Of a stretch of 64,000 nucleotides of DNA, positions 53,333 through 61,687 are shown piece by piece (the first letter of the stretch is position 1; each line of letters starts with the position of its first letter). Source of the DNA: Granulicella mallensis (lineage in GTDB: Bacteria; Acidobacteriota; Terriglobia; Terriglobales; Acidobacteriaceae); the NCBI RefSeq assembly GCF_014203225.1, contig NZ_JACHIO010000007.1:1-64000 (forward strand). The letters run 5' to 3'. Under the pieces are notes generated by a model. That model ran no database searches, was not told the DNA's origin, and saw only the letters and a program-made list of their open reading frames with translations. The position numbers and the translations under genes were made by a program.

Positions 53333-53686
53333 CTCGGCAGGCATAGGTTCCAAAAAGCCGAAGTGTGGCTGGGATTATTGGCTTGTCTACATAAACAAGC
53401 GACATCTATGGCAATGCCAATCCGGTCGGTCCGGTATTCGATCAAGAACCCGTGGCGATTCTGTCTTTCATCGATGCTTCCACCGCCCGGATCAAATAAG
53501 TTGGCAGAAACTCTCAGCTTTGTTTGTCCGATCCGGTGGCCGGGCCGCCACACCCAACGGTCGCTCTGGAAATCTGTAACAATAGCCACCCCGGTGGGTC
53601 GCTACAATTGCCACATGAAGCTCCTTCTGAATCGTTATGAAGCCGGTGCGTGCACCCCTGTCTTTTGCCTCGCTCCCGGCGACACA
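53333..53686. other. 354-bp stretch before the lipoprotein gene
   Basis: The frame of the downstream lipoprotein is open through most of it (to 53363), but its codons have no signal-peptide character. The lipoprotein start at 53687 is preferred, with ATG at 53615 possible. Short inverted repeats such as 'ggccgggccgcc' are seen. No separate gene. Confidence 0.4.
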
Positions 53687-55192
53687 ATGTTGACGAAAGA
53701 GGAACTCCCGTCGGTCAGCCGTCGAGGCATCGCATCTGCGGCAACCCTTGTGGCGCTTGTCTGCGCGCTTTTTTGTTTAGGCGGATGCTCTACGCTGAGT
53801 GGAACACCTGCAAACGCAGTGGTCGGCCGCGCCGGCGTATATGACTACTCGCCCTCCATCATTCAGGTTGGCCATGTACAGCAGTTCTGGTGGTGTGGTC
53901 AGGGCCAGAACCCAGCCGACCATTCGCAAAATACGGACACGATTCAGTATGAATCGATCAATCTCGACACCGGCCAACAAGTGGGGCCTGAGGTCGTGCT
54001 GGCTGAGACGCCCGGAGCCTGGGACTCGGCGTATACGTGCAACCCACAGGTTGTACAGGGCACGTTCACGAACCCACTGGGAGATGGCGCAAGTTATAAA
54101 TACGCACTGTATTACGTAGGGACGGCCGAGGTGGCAGGTATTAACAACAGCATCGGCGCCGCTTTTTCCAACGACGGCATCCACTGGAAGAAGTACCCTT
54201 CGCCGGTGATCCCGACAACCAATCAGCAGGTCTATGGTCCGGCGCAGCCGGTGCCTTATAACTCAGATGGAAAACAGGCTATCTGGTTGTTCTACGAGGA
54301 TGACGAACCACCCCTGGCGCCGAATAGTCATGTGCAGACCGTCTCGTCGGACGGAGTACATTTCAGCAGCGTCGGCACGCTGACCACAAATGGGCTGAAC
54401 ATTCCTCCGACTCTTGCCAGTTGGGGCAACATAGCCTACAACCCAGCCGATAGCTATTGGTATGCTTCTTTCAACTTCCCCACGCGCAGCTTGGCTACAA
54501 CAGGAAACGTACAGGAGTTGGGTTCTTACGGCTTCCAGGTCTACAGAATCCCGCAGAACGATTTGTTGGCTGGCAAGACGGGCTGGCTCCAGTTGAAGAC
54601 GATCGACACCAATCTTACCGGGTATGAAATGATCTCCGGTGCCGGTTTCGCACGCGATCCTTCTGGGAATTTGTATCAGGACGACAGCGGTACTCTTCAG
54701 ATCTTTCCTTCTTTCTCCAATATGTGGATTCCCTGGAATGCATCCCCTGCCTCCGCCGCCTCACAGGCCGCTGTCAACACGTGGGACATAGGGAAGTACA
54801 CATGGTCAGCTAAGGAGCCACCGCTGTACGACTTAAAGCGGTACAAGAACGGCATCTCACACGATGTCACAACGGGCTGGATCGATCCGGCGGGAGGTTT
54901 TTCGATCGAGGAGACGCTGGGCGAAGTCTACAAATCTCCACAGCAGGGAGCCACCGTTGCCCTGTACAGCTGTAAACGCGGCGACGTGGATTTTTTTCTT
55001 TCGCTTGATGGGAACTGCGAAGGACAGCACATCATTGGCATCAATGGATACATGTATGCGCAATCGGTTGCGGGTCTCGTGCTCTCTCCTCTTTATCGGT
55101 GCTCCACCGGTAGTGGCCACTTCGCAAGCGGCGATCCTCTGTGCGAAGGCAGTAAAACGGAAGAGCTACTGGGGTACATTCTCCCCAAATGA
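53687..55192 (+). CDS. Large lipoprotein with beta-propeller-like repeats
   Basis: 501 residues. The N-terminus has a basic turn, a hydrophobic stretch and lipobox LGGC (cysteine 34), so it is lipidated and anchored in the periplasm or outer membrane. The body contains repeated 'SNDGIHWKK'-, 'SSDGVHFSS'-like turns and many aromatic/Asn-Gly strands, the look of a five-bladed propeller such as GH43-type or sugar-binding lectins, but I see no certain catalytic triad. Neighbouring polysaccharide genes suggest binding or cutting of the exported glycan. No family name is assigned. Confidence 0.7.
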   Translation: MLTKEELPSVSRRGIASAATLVALVCALFCLGGCSTLSGTPANAVVGRAGVYDYSPSIIQVGHVQQFWWCGQGQNPADHSQNTDTIQYESINLDTGQQVGPEVVLAETPGAWDSAYTCNPQVVQGTFTNPLGDGASYKYALYYVGTAEVAGINNSIGAAFSNDGIHWKKYPSPVIPTTNQQVYGPAQPVPYNSDGKQAIWLFYEDDEPPLAPNSHVQTVSSDGVHFSSVGTLTTNGLNIPPTLASWGNIAYNPADSYWYASFNFPTRSLATTGNVQELGSYGFQVYRIPQNDLLAGKTGWLQLKTIDTNLTGYEMISGAGFARDPSGNLYQDDSGTLQIFPSFSNMWIPWNASPASAASQAAVNTWDIGKYTWSAKEPPLYDLKRYKNGISHDVTTGWIDPAGGFSIEETLGEVYKSPQQGATVALYSCKRGDVDFFLSLDGNCEGQHIIGINGYMYAQSVAGLVLSPLYRCSTGSGHFASGDPLCEGSKTEELLGYILPK

Positions 55193-55226
55193 AAGGGCGC
55201 GTTCTAGCGCAACCCCGGCTCTGCGA

Positions 55227-55865
55227 CTAGTTAAGAAACCACTCAACCAGTTGTTCCAAAGTCGCTTTGCCCTTCGCCAGGCTCACTTCTGATTCCTGAC
55301 GATCTTGATTCCACGCGTTGTCAACAATTACGCTCCGAAGATCTCGAACACCTACAAGGTGCAACCAGAAGTTCAAATAGGTTGCCTGGTGATCGAACAA
55401 CGAGGGCGGTATAGGAGTGCCCTCCAGGAAACGTGAACCGCGTGTATAGACGACGATTGCCTTTTCCACGTTCAAGAGAGGGCCGTACTGTTTGCCGTCG
55501 TAGGTGAACAGATAGTTTCGCTGTGCTACGAGATCGATCAATTGTTTGAGCTTGTAAGGCAGGCCAAAGTTCCACATTGGAGTTCCTATAACGATTCTAT
55601 CGGCGCTCTGAAAGCGTTTAATCAGCGATTGAATCTGCTCCCATGCGTTGGACTCTGCCGCCGTCATCGTTTCGTGCTTCACTGCTTTGTACTTCGCCCC
55701 AATGGCCTCGTAATCGAACTCCGGTAGATGTTCATGCCAGACGTTCAATGTATCCACAACGATTGAGGTGTTGTCGGATTTGCACGCCTCGATAAATGAT
55801 TGGGTGAGGCTGATCGAATCGGAAGATTCGCCTCTTGGCGAGGACTGAATTTCGAGAATGTTCAC
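55227..55865 (-). CDS. FMN-dependent NADH-azoreductase-like flavoprotein
   Basis: 212 residues of the flavodoxin-like AzoR/NQO fold: N-terminal 'NILEIQSSPRGESSDSISL', FMN loop 'GTPMWNFGLPYKLKQLID', later 'VVYTRGSRFLEG'. It reduces quinones or azo compounds with NAD(P)H. It starts with GTG at 55865, preceded by GGAGG. The frame upstream is open but lacks a start. It lies 40 bases after a periplasmic hydrolase gene on the same strand. Confidence 0.85.
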   Translation of the reverse strand: MNILEIQSSPRGESSDSISLTQSFIEACKSDNTSIVVDTLNVWHEHLPEFDYEAIGAKYKAVKHETMTAAESNAWEQIQSLIKRFQSADRIVIGTPMWNFGLPYKLKQLIDLVAQRNYLFTYDGKQYGPLLNVEKAIVVYTRGSRFLEGTPIPPSLFDHQATYLNFWLHLVGVRDLRSVIVDNAWNQDRQESEVSLAKGKATLEQLVEWFLN

Positions 55866-55905
55866 TTGGTTCCTCCGGCTGTGGGGACTCCTTGCGGAGT
55901 CCGAA

Positions 55906-56682
55906 CTATTTTGAAACCGCACGGGCCGCACTCTCAATTACCTCTGCGACTTCCTTCGGGTGCGAGACGTAGACTGAGTGGCTGGCGCCTGCGACTTCGA
56001 CTGTGTGGCTATGAGCTCGCTTGGCATAAAACCGTTCGAGGTCGGGGTTGATCGTTCTATCCGCCCCGGCGACGACCATCCAGCTCGGCTTTTCTCTCCA
56101 TGCAGGCCTGGTGATGACTGCCTTGAAGTTGTCCGCTGCGTTCAGTACCTGCGATCGCGCCATGAAAGCGGCCTGCTCTGCAGAAAGATCGGCTGCAAAG
56201 TATTCATGGAATTGGGTGGGATCGAGGTACGTGAAACCGTCTGCCGTCTTCTTGATCGCACCAGACTTGCTGAGGTCACTCGGGAAGCGCTTTCCGTCGT
56301 CCGCTTCGTTCTCTCCAGCGTCTGGCATGTGCGCTGCAACATACACCAATCCAGCAACGGATGGATCCGTGCCGGCTTCCGTAATTACGGCTCCTCCATA
56401 GCTGTGCGCGACAAGGATGCTCGGTCCATCTTGCAGGGCGAGGACACGCTTCACGGCGGTCACATCATCCTGGAAGGTGGTCTCCGGCTCCTGGACGATG
56501 CTGACGTTGAAGCCATCCCTGACAAGATTGTCGTAAACGCCCCTCCAGCCCGAACCGTCCGCCCAGGCCCCGTGGACGAGGACAATATTTTTTACTCCAG
56601 ACTTCTGAGCTTGTAAGTTTGGTGCGCTCGACAGAGCGGCAGCACATAACATCGTGGTAAATACGGCGAATCGATTGAACAT
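55906..56682 (-). CDS. Exported alpha/beta hydrolase
   Basis: 258 residues. The signal peptide 'MFNRFAVFTTMLCAAALSSA' leads into an alpha/beta-hydrolase with 'LVHGAWADGSGW', nucleophile 'AHSYGG' and C-terminal histidine in 'ASHSVYVSHP'. The layout is that of EstA-like esterases. GGAG lies seven bases before the ATG at 56682. A 314-base gap with a strong hairpin separates it from the upstream NmrA-like gene, so it may have its own promoter. Confidence 0.85.
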   Translation of the reverse strand: MFNRFAVFTTMLCAAALSSAPNLQAQKSGVKNIVLVHGAWADGSGWRGVYDNLVRDGFNVSIVQEPETTFQDDVTAVKRVLALQDGPSILVAHSYGGAVITEAGTDPSVAGLVYVAAHMPDAGENEADDGKRFPSDLSKSGAIKKTADGFTYLDPTQFHEYFAADLSAEQAAFMARSQVLNAADNFKAVITRPAWREKPSWMVVAGADRTINPDLERFYAKRAHSHTVEVAGASHSVYVSHPKEVAEVIESAARAVSK

Positions 56683-56922
56683 ACTAGCTCCTGTTTCCTC
56701 TTTGTTGAGTCCTGCGGTGCGTTTCAAAACCAAGAATCGGCACTGCTGGTGCGGCTCTCATCCAGCGGATGTGTTTTTGTGCCTCACGCTACGTTGGACT
56801 CTTCACAGGTGATTCGCGATTGTTGTTTGTTCTTATGACCGTGATAGGGACGACTCATCATGGGTCCCAAGCAGTTCGCCGAACTGGATTGGCGCGACTA
56901 AGATCTTCCGATTCGTGGCAAA

Positions 56923-56967
56923 GCTCTGTTGCGGGTGGCATCGTCGATGCCACCCGCAACAGAGCTG
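56923..56967 (-). terminator. 21-bp perfect hairpin between the NmrA-like and hydrolase genes
   Basis: The stem AGCTCTGTTGCGGGTGGCATC (56923-56943) pairs exactly with its complement 56947-56967 across a GTC loop. It lies 30 bases after the NmrA-like stop, in line with a rho-independent-like end, although T follows only weakly ('TTTGCC'). The 314-base gap 56683-56996 otherwise shows no gene. Confidence 0.6.
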
Positions 56968-56996
56968 AGGGATCAGTCGAATTGAGGACAGTGGTG

Positions 56997-57869
56997 TTAG
57001 CCGCGAGTCACGAGCTGAGTGATCACCTCGCGAAGCGACGTCGTTCCATCCACATGTTCTGTTCCAGGTACGCCAAAGTGAATCCACGTGGAATTGAATG
57101 CATCGACCATCTCCGCACGAGGCGCCGTCCGCCCCTCCGGCATTCCCTGTGAGACCCATAGCGTCTCCCATTCCGCCCTGGGAACGGCGATCGCCTCGAC
57201 GGGGTGTCCAACAGCATCCGCGAAAGCCTCTGCGATGTCGAGTGGACTGTAGGCCTCGGGGCCCGCAACTTCGATATGGCGAATTCCGGTCCAACTCTGG
57301 GTGATCGTCTCCGCACCTGCCTTGCCGATGTCCGCAGTCGCAATCAGAGGAAACTTCCGGTCAAGCGGATGGAGCTGAAACAGGACCTTGCCTTCATTCC
57401 GCGCGCTCTCTACGTCGCCGGCTGAGTTCTCAATGAACCAGGCGGCGCGCAGAAAGGCATGAGAGATCGGAAGATCGCCCATCGCCTCTTCGAGAAGATG
57501 AGAGCTCGTGATCAAACCCAATCCGCTGGCCTGTTCCGCTCCGATGGATGAAAGATAAACCGCCTTCGACGGCAGAGCTCTTGAGAGTGCCTCATGCAGG
57601 ACCTTCAACGTTGCCTTGGTCTCGGCGAAGCCCGGTGTTGGTGCGAAGTTTGGAGGGACCATTACGAACACGCCAGCGACACCGGTGAACGCTGCCGTTA
57701 GCGCATCCACGTCGTCGTAGTCGGCTTTGAAAAGCTCCACACCTTGTTTCTGCCACTCTGCCGCTTTCTCGGGATTTCTTACGATCCCTCGAACCTTTTC
57801 GCCCTTTGCAAGAAGAGTGCTCGCAACGGCACCGCCTACCTTCCCTGTGATTCCCATGACTGCGTACAT
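56997..57869 (-). CDS. NmrA-like NAD(P)-binding protein
   Basis: 290 residues. The N-terminal 'MYAVMGITGKVGGAVASTLL' is a Rossmann GxxGxxG dinucleotide site, followed by 'VRGIVRNPEKAAEWQKQGVE' and 'LFKADYDDVDALTAAFTGV' as in NmrA/QOR2-type reductases and sensors. AAGGAG sits six bases before the ATG at 57869. The gene lies in a minus-strand run with an SDR and an SRPBCC-type gene, divergent from a LysR regulator. Confidence 0.86.
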   Translation of the reverse strand: MYAVMGITGKVGGAVASTLLAKGEKVRGIVRNPEKAAEWQKQGVELFKADYDDVDALTAAFTGVAGVFVMVPPNFAPTPGFAETKATLKVLHEALSRALPSKAVYLSSIGAEQASGLGLITSSHLLEEAMGDLPISHAFLRAAWFIENSAGDVESARNEGKVLFQLHPLDRKFPLIATADIGKAGAETITQSWTGIRHIEVAGPEAYSPLDIAEAFADAVGHPVEAIAVPRAEWETLWVSQGMPEGRTAPRAEMVDAFNSTWIHFGVPGTEHVDGTTSLREVITQLVTRG

Positions 57870-57955
57870 GTTGATCTCCTTGTTCCTATCGTTGTTATGG
57901 GTGACATCGGCCAACCGAAGCGGTGTCTGTCACCAAAAGATTCGTATCAAGCTTG

Positions 57956-58729
57956 CTACTCAGGCAGAGCGATACCGCTTAGGCGTTCACAGATTGCAAG
58001 CAGCCGATCTTGCCTGGCAACGTCGTGGGCCGCTGGAAGGGTACCCCACTTTCTCAGGTGATAAAAATACTCTCCAGTTACGAGTGCCTCAAGTTGATCG
58101 CTTGCAGCCAGCCAAACCTGGGTGCGATGTGCCTCATCCAGATCATCTGTTGCCTCGGCGCCACCCATCTTCGTCGGGACCCAGCCTGGCTCCAGTGCAT
58201 TCGAGAGGACTCCAGGCCAACGTCGTGCGATGCCAAAGGCGAGGAATACATCGTGTAGCTTCGTGTCGGAGTAGGCTTGTTCTCCGTCCCATGCGCGAGC
58301 CTTCCATGTCAGGTCCTCCAGGGTTGGATCGCCGTTCCGGTGAAGCCCGGAGCTGAGATAGATGAGTCGTTTCGGCTTCGAGATCAGGGCTGTCAGGATG
58401 TAGGGAGCAATCGTGTTGATCGCGAAGACATGTGGGAGACCATCTTCCGTCTCGATTCGCTTCGGCTCCTTGTAGCCGACTGCAGCGTTGTGGATGACGG
58501 CGTCGAACGTGCCGAGCGCGTTGACCTGTTCTGCAACCTTCCGAGTCTGGGCAATGGTGCCGAGATCGCCGATAACAACCGCCTCCGCCTGTGGGACGTT
58601 CCTCTTTGTCTCGTCGGCGCGGGCCTGGCTTCGGGCGTGCAGGACGACCCTGTGACCCTGCTCAATCAGCAACTCCGCTGCCATCCTGCCGAGTCCATCA
58701 GAAGATCCGGTGATGAATATGCGTGCCAT
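57956..58729 (-). CDS. Short-chain dehydrogenase/reductase (retinol-dehydrogenase-like)
   Basis: 257 residues with 'ARIFITGSSDGLGRMAAELL' at the start, 'IHNAAVG' and the catalytic YSDTK. The C-terminal half resembles WW-domain oxidoreductase/retinol dehydrogenase-type SDRs. AGGAAGGAG precedes the ATG at 58729. It lies 41 bases after the SRPBCC gene, likely the second gene of the LysR-linked run. Confidence 0.87.
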   Translation of the reverse strand: MARIFITGSSDGLGRMAAELLIEQGHRVVLHARSQARADETKRNVPQAEAVVIGDLGTIAQTRKVAEQVNALGTFDAVIHNAAVGYKEPKRIETEDGLPHVFAINTIAPYILTALISKPKRLIYLSSGLHRNGDPTLEDLTWKARAWDGEQAYSDTKLHDVFLAFGIARRWPGVLSNALEPGWVPTKMGGAEATDDLDEAHRTQVWLAASDQLEALVTGEYFYHLRKWGTLPAAHDVARQDRLLAICERLSGIALPE

Positions 58730-58770
58730 AGTCTTGCTCCTTCCTCTCTGAAAATGATTTGTTACGAGTG

Positions 58771-59358
58771 TTAGTGCTTTTCCGACCGGTCCTTCAAGGT
58801 CGTCAGCCAAAGCTGATGCCCCTCGTGCATGGCGTTCGGTTGCTGCTCACGGAACTGAATGGCACCGGGGCCCTTCACAACCTCTTCCGTGACGATGTGG
58901 CACCCCTCAGGGGTCTTGGTAAGAAAGAATGTGTGATAAGCCTGGACGTCCTTACCGTCTCCGAACCATCCGAGGCGGCTATTCGACTCAAACTCCCACA
59001 CGCGGCTCTCGATGTGGAATCCGAAGGTCTCCCACGAGATTCGCGCGTTCTTCCGGAGCCGATGATCCGGTGTATTCAAGACCTTGACGTCCTTCGAGTT
59101 CGAGTACCACGAGGGCCAAGCCTCTGCATCGACAAGATTGGAGAAAGCAACCTCGCATCCGGCCTGGATGTCGATCTCATTGTGCGCGAAGAGGTCCGCC
59201 TGCCTGGGCTCGAACCCTTTCGGCCAATGAATCTGGTGATTACGCAACGCGCCGTCGCCGTTGAATGTAAGTCCCTGATGTGCCGGCACCTGCGCATGAC
59301 CGCTTATGCCCAATATTGCTGCAGCGAGCAGCACCGCCCATGTTCTATGAATTGCCAT
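58771..59358 (-). CDS. Exported SRPBCC-domain protein
   Basis: 195 residues with a signal peptide ending about 'GISGHAQ' and a START/SRPBCC-type domain ('CEVAFSNLVDAEAWPSWYSN', 'SWETFGFHIESRVWEFE'). Most SRPBCC proteins are cytoplasmic, so the exported form is of note. It may bind or modify a hydrophobic substrate. GGAGGTAAGG precedes the ATG at 59358. It is the first gene after the divergent LysR gene (102-base gap). Confidence 0.8.
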   Translation of the reverse strand: MAIHRTWAVLLAAAILGISGHAQVPAHQGLTFNGDGALRNHQIHWPKGFEPRQADLFAHNEIDIQAGCEVAFSNLVDAEAWPSWYSNSKDVKVLNTPDHRLRKNARISWETFGFHIESRVWEFESNSRLGWFGDGKDVQAYHTFFLTKTPEGCHIVTEEVVKGPGAIQFREQQPNAMHEGHQLWLTTLKDRSEKH

Positions 59359-59460
59359 GTTCCTTACCTCCCTTTCCTTGCTTCCTACTATCTGACTCAC
59401 GGGGATTGATTCGGAACTAATCTTCTCGGCATTTCACTTATAACCAATTAGCATAAGTGC

Positions 59461-60396
59461 ATGAGTTTCGATGATCGACTTCTGAATGGCGTGAGCGCCC
59501 TTGCAGCTGTGGTGAGATCGGGCGGCTTCGCGGCCGCGGCGAGGTCCTTGAACGTCTCCCAGCCGGGCATCAGCCGTGCAGTAGCTCGGCTCGAGGCGCA
59601 GGTTGGAGTCCGGCTCCTGGAACGGACGACACGCTCCGTCTCCCTTACGGACGAAGGCAGGCGGTTTTACGAGACCATTGGCCCGATTGTGTCGGCGCTC
59701 GAAGACGCCACCTCCGCTCTGGCCGAAGGTAAAGTGACCGTCCGGGGTAGACTCCGCGTCAACATGGACCCTTACTTCTCGCAGCTCATTCTCGGCCCGC
59801 AACTCAGTGAATTTCTCAAAGCCTATCCGGAGCTTAAGGTGGACATGGTTACGCGGGAGGGCCTCGGAGATCTGATCTCGGAGGGATACGATCTGGGAAT
59901 TCGCTTCGGTGAGCCGCGCCCCTCCACGCTTGTCGCCCGAAGATTGCTGGACACGAGAGTTCTTACCGTGGCCTCGCCCGGCTACTTGAAGAAACACGGC
60001 CACCCTGCCGACCCACAGCAACTGGTCGCGGAACGGCATCGGATGATTGATTTTCGAGACCCGGAGACGGGCCGTCCCTTCGAGTGGGCATTCCGTAGAG
60101 GGCGGAAGGAGATCAAGGTTGAGACGCAAAGCCAGCTCATGCTGAGTGACGTCGCAACGATGCACGCTGTGTGTGTGGCAGGATATGGGATCGCTCAAGT
60201 TCTCGAACTCGGCGTGGACGCCCATCTCTCGAGCGGACGGCTGGTGAACCTCTTTCCGGATTGGGAGGATGAACGTTTTCCCCTGTATGCCTACTATCCC
60301 TCGCGCCAATACCTCGCACCGAAGACGCGCGCGTTTCTTGAATTCCTATCTACGACGGTCCAGGCCTCGCACTCGCAGGCCCGAATAGCAAAATAG
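59461..60396 (+). CDS. LysR-family transcriptional regulator
   Basis: 311 residues with the N-terminal helix-turn-helix ('FAAAARSLNVSQPGISRAVA', about 23-42) and the periplasmic-binding-protein-like effector domain. It is of the TrbI/CrgA-like group often found opposite oxidoreductases. Its divergence from the SRPBCC/SDR/NmrA run fits control of that run. The 102-base divergent gap should hold its operator (T-N11-A), not resolved by eye. Confidence 0.9.
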   Translation: MSFDDRLLNGVSALAAVVRSGGFAAAARSLNVSQPGISRAVARLEAQVGVRLLERTTRSVSLTDEGRRFYETIGPIVSALEDATSALAEGKVTVRGRLRVNMDPYFSQLILGPQLSEFLKAYPELKVDMVTREGLGDLISEGYDLGIRFGEPRPSTLVARRLLDTRVLTVASPGYLKKHGHPADPQQLVAERHRMIDFRDPETGRPFEWAFRRGRKEIKVETQSQLMLSDVATMHAVCVAGYGIAQVLELGVDAHLSSGRLVNLFPDWEDERFPLYAYYPSRQYLAPKTRAFLEFLSTTVQASHSQARIAK

Positions 60397-60465
60397 ATAC
60401 AGTCAGTCCTAGACTTCAATAAGGACCGAAAAGAATCATCTCAGGCCGCCCTGGAGGAACATCGA

Positions 60466-61665
60466 ATGTCTGCTCAAAATCTATTGATCGTCCAGGGAGG
60501 TGGCCCTACTGCTGTCTTCAACGCCAGTCTTGCGAGCATCATCAGGGAAAGCTTTCACCAATCTCGCATTGGGGAGATCTACGGAGCCCGAGCCGGTATG
60601 AAAGGTCTATCCTCCGCGGATATTGTCGGCTTGAGTCATCTGGGGCCGGGTGATCTTTTGTCGCTTCGGAACAGCCCTGGGGCTGCTCTGGGTTCATCCC
60701 GTTTCCAACCATCGGAACAGGACCTCGAGCGCAGCGTCGAGCACCTGCAGCGATTCGGTATTCGATATCTCGTCTTCATGGGAGGCAATGGCACCATGAG
60801 GGGCGCGGATCTCTTCCGAAGATTCTGCCGGAAGCTGAATTTAGATATCCAGATCATTGGGATTCCAAAGACGATTGACAACGATATCTCCGCGACCGAT
60901 CGCTGCCCAGGCTTCGCGAGCGCGGCTCGGTTTGTAGCGCAATCCACGCTCGATCTGAGTATGGATATTCGTTCGCTTCCGCAACCTGTCTCGATCTTCG
61001 AGACTCTTGGCCGGGATGTCGGCTGGCTGGCGGCGTCCTCGACGCTTGCGAGACGCGATGCGGACGATGCTCCACACCTTGTTTATATCCCGGAAATTCC
61101 ATTCTCACTGGAGGCGTTCTTAAGCGATCTTGACAACGTAGTCAGCCGAATCGGCTGGGCGGTTGTCGTCATCTCCGAAGGTGTCCAGTATGTGGATGGA
61201 AGCCGCGTCTTTGAGCAGAAGAACGCCTCTCAATACAGTTCATCGAATCGTCCGTTGATTGGTGGTGTGGCGCAGTACTTGTCCGGTGTTGTGGGAGAGA
61301 GCCTGGGAATCCGCTGCCGCAGCGAAAAGCCCGGACTGATCGGCAGATCCTGTACGGCACAGGTTTCCAGGCGGGACCTGGAGGATGCGGAGCTCGTTGG
61401 CCGGGCAGGCGTTCGTGCTCTAGTTGCCGGTGAAACCGATAAGATGGTAGCCCTGTGCCCGCTTGACGTCCGATCTGAGCACGCTTTCAAACTAGTACCA
61501 CTGAGCGAGGCCGGAGGGTCGCATCGCGAGATCCCCGCAGACTGGCTCAGCAACGATGCGCTCGCAGTAACAAGTTCCTTCCGTGATTACGTCCGCCCGC
61601 TCGTAGGCGAACTCTCTTACTATCCGGCACCACTCAGCACCCTCCCTCGACATGAGCCGGTGTAG
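60466..61665 (+). CDS. 6-phosphofructokinase-family protein
   Basis: 399 residues of the PFK-A superfamily. 'GGGPTAVFNASLAS' opens the chain. 'MGGNGTMRGADL' (106-110 core) replaces the usual GGDGS of ATP enzymes, and 'IPKTIDND' (134-140) has the lysine of pyrophosphate-type enzymes. 'GYDTA'-like residues are changed too ('SIFETLGRDVGWLAAS'). The phosphoryl donor is therefore uncertain. GGAGGAAC precedes the ATG. The neighbouring PfkB, AgaS and KbaZ/GatZ-like genes suggest a sugar such as tagatose 6-phosphate as substrate. Confidence 0.82.
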   Translation: MSAQNLLIVQGGGPTAVFNASLASIIRESFHQSRIGEIYGARAGMKGLSSADIVGLSHLGPGDLLSLRNSPGAALGSSRFQPSEQDLERSVEHLQRFGIRYLVFMGGNGTMRGADLFRRFCRKLNLDIQIIGIPKTIDNDISATDRCPGFASAARFVAQSTLDLSMDIRSLPQPVSIFETLGRDVGWLAASSTLARRDADDAPHLVYIPEIPFSLEAFLSDLDNVVSRIGWAVVVISEGVQYVDGSRVFEQKNASQYSSSNRPLIGGVAQYLSGVVGESLGIRCRSEKPGLIGRSCTAQVSRRDLEDAELVGRAGVRALVAGETDKMVALCPLDVRSEHAFKLVPLSEAGGSHREIPADWLSNDALAVTSSFRDYVRPLVGELSYYPAPLSTLPRHEPV

Positions 61666-61687
61666 TTTTTGCGCCCTCTCGAAATCG

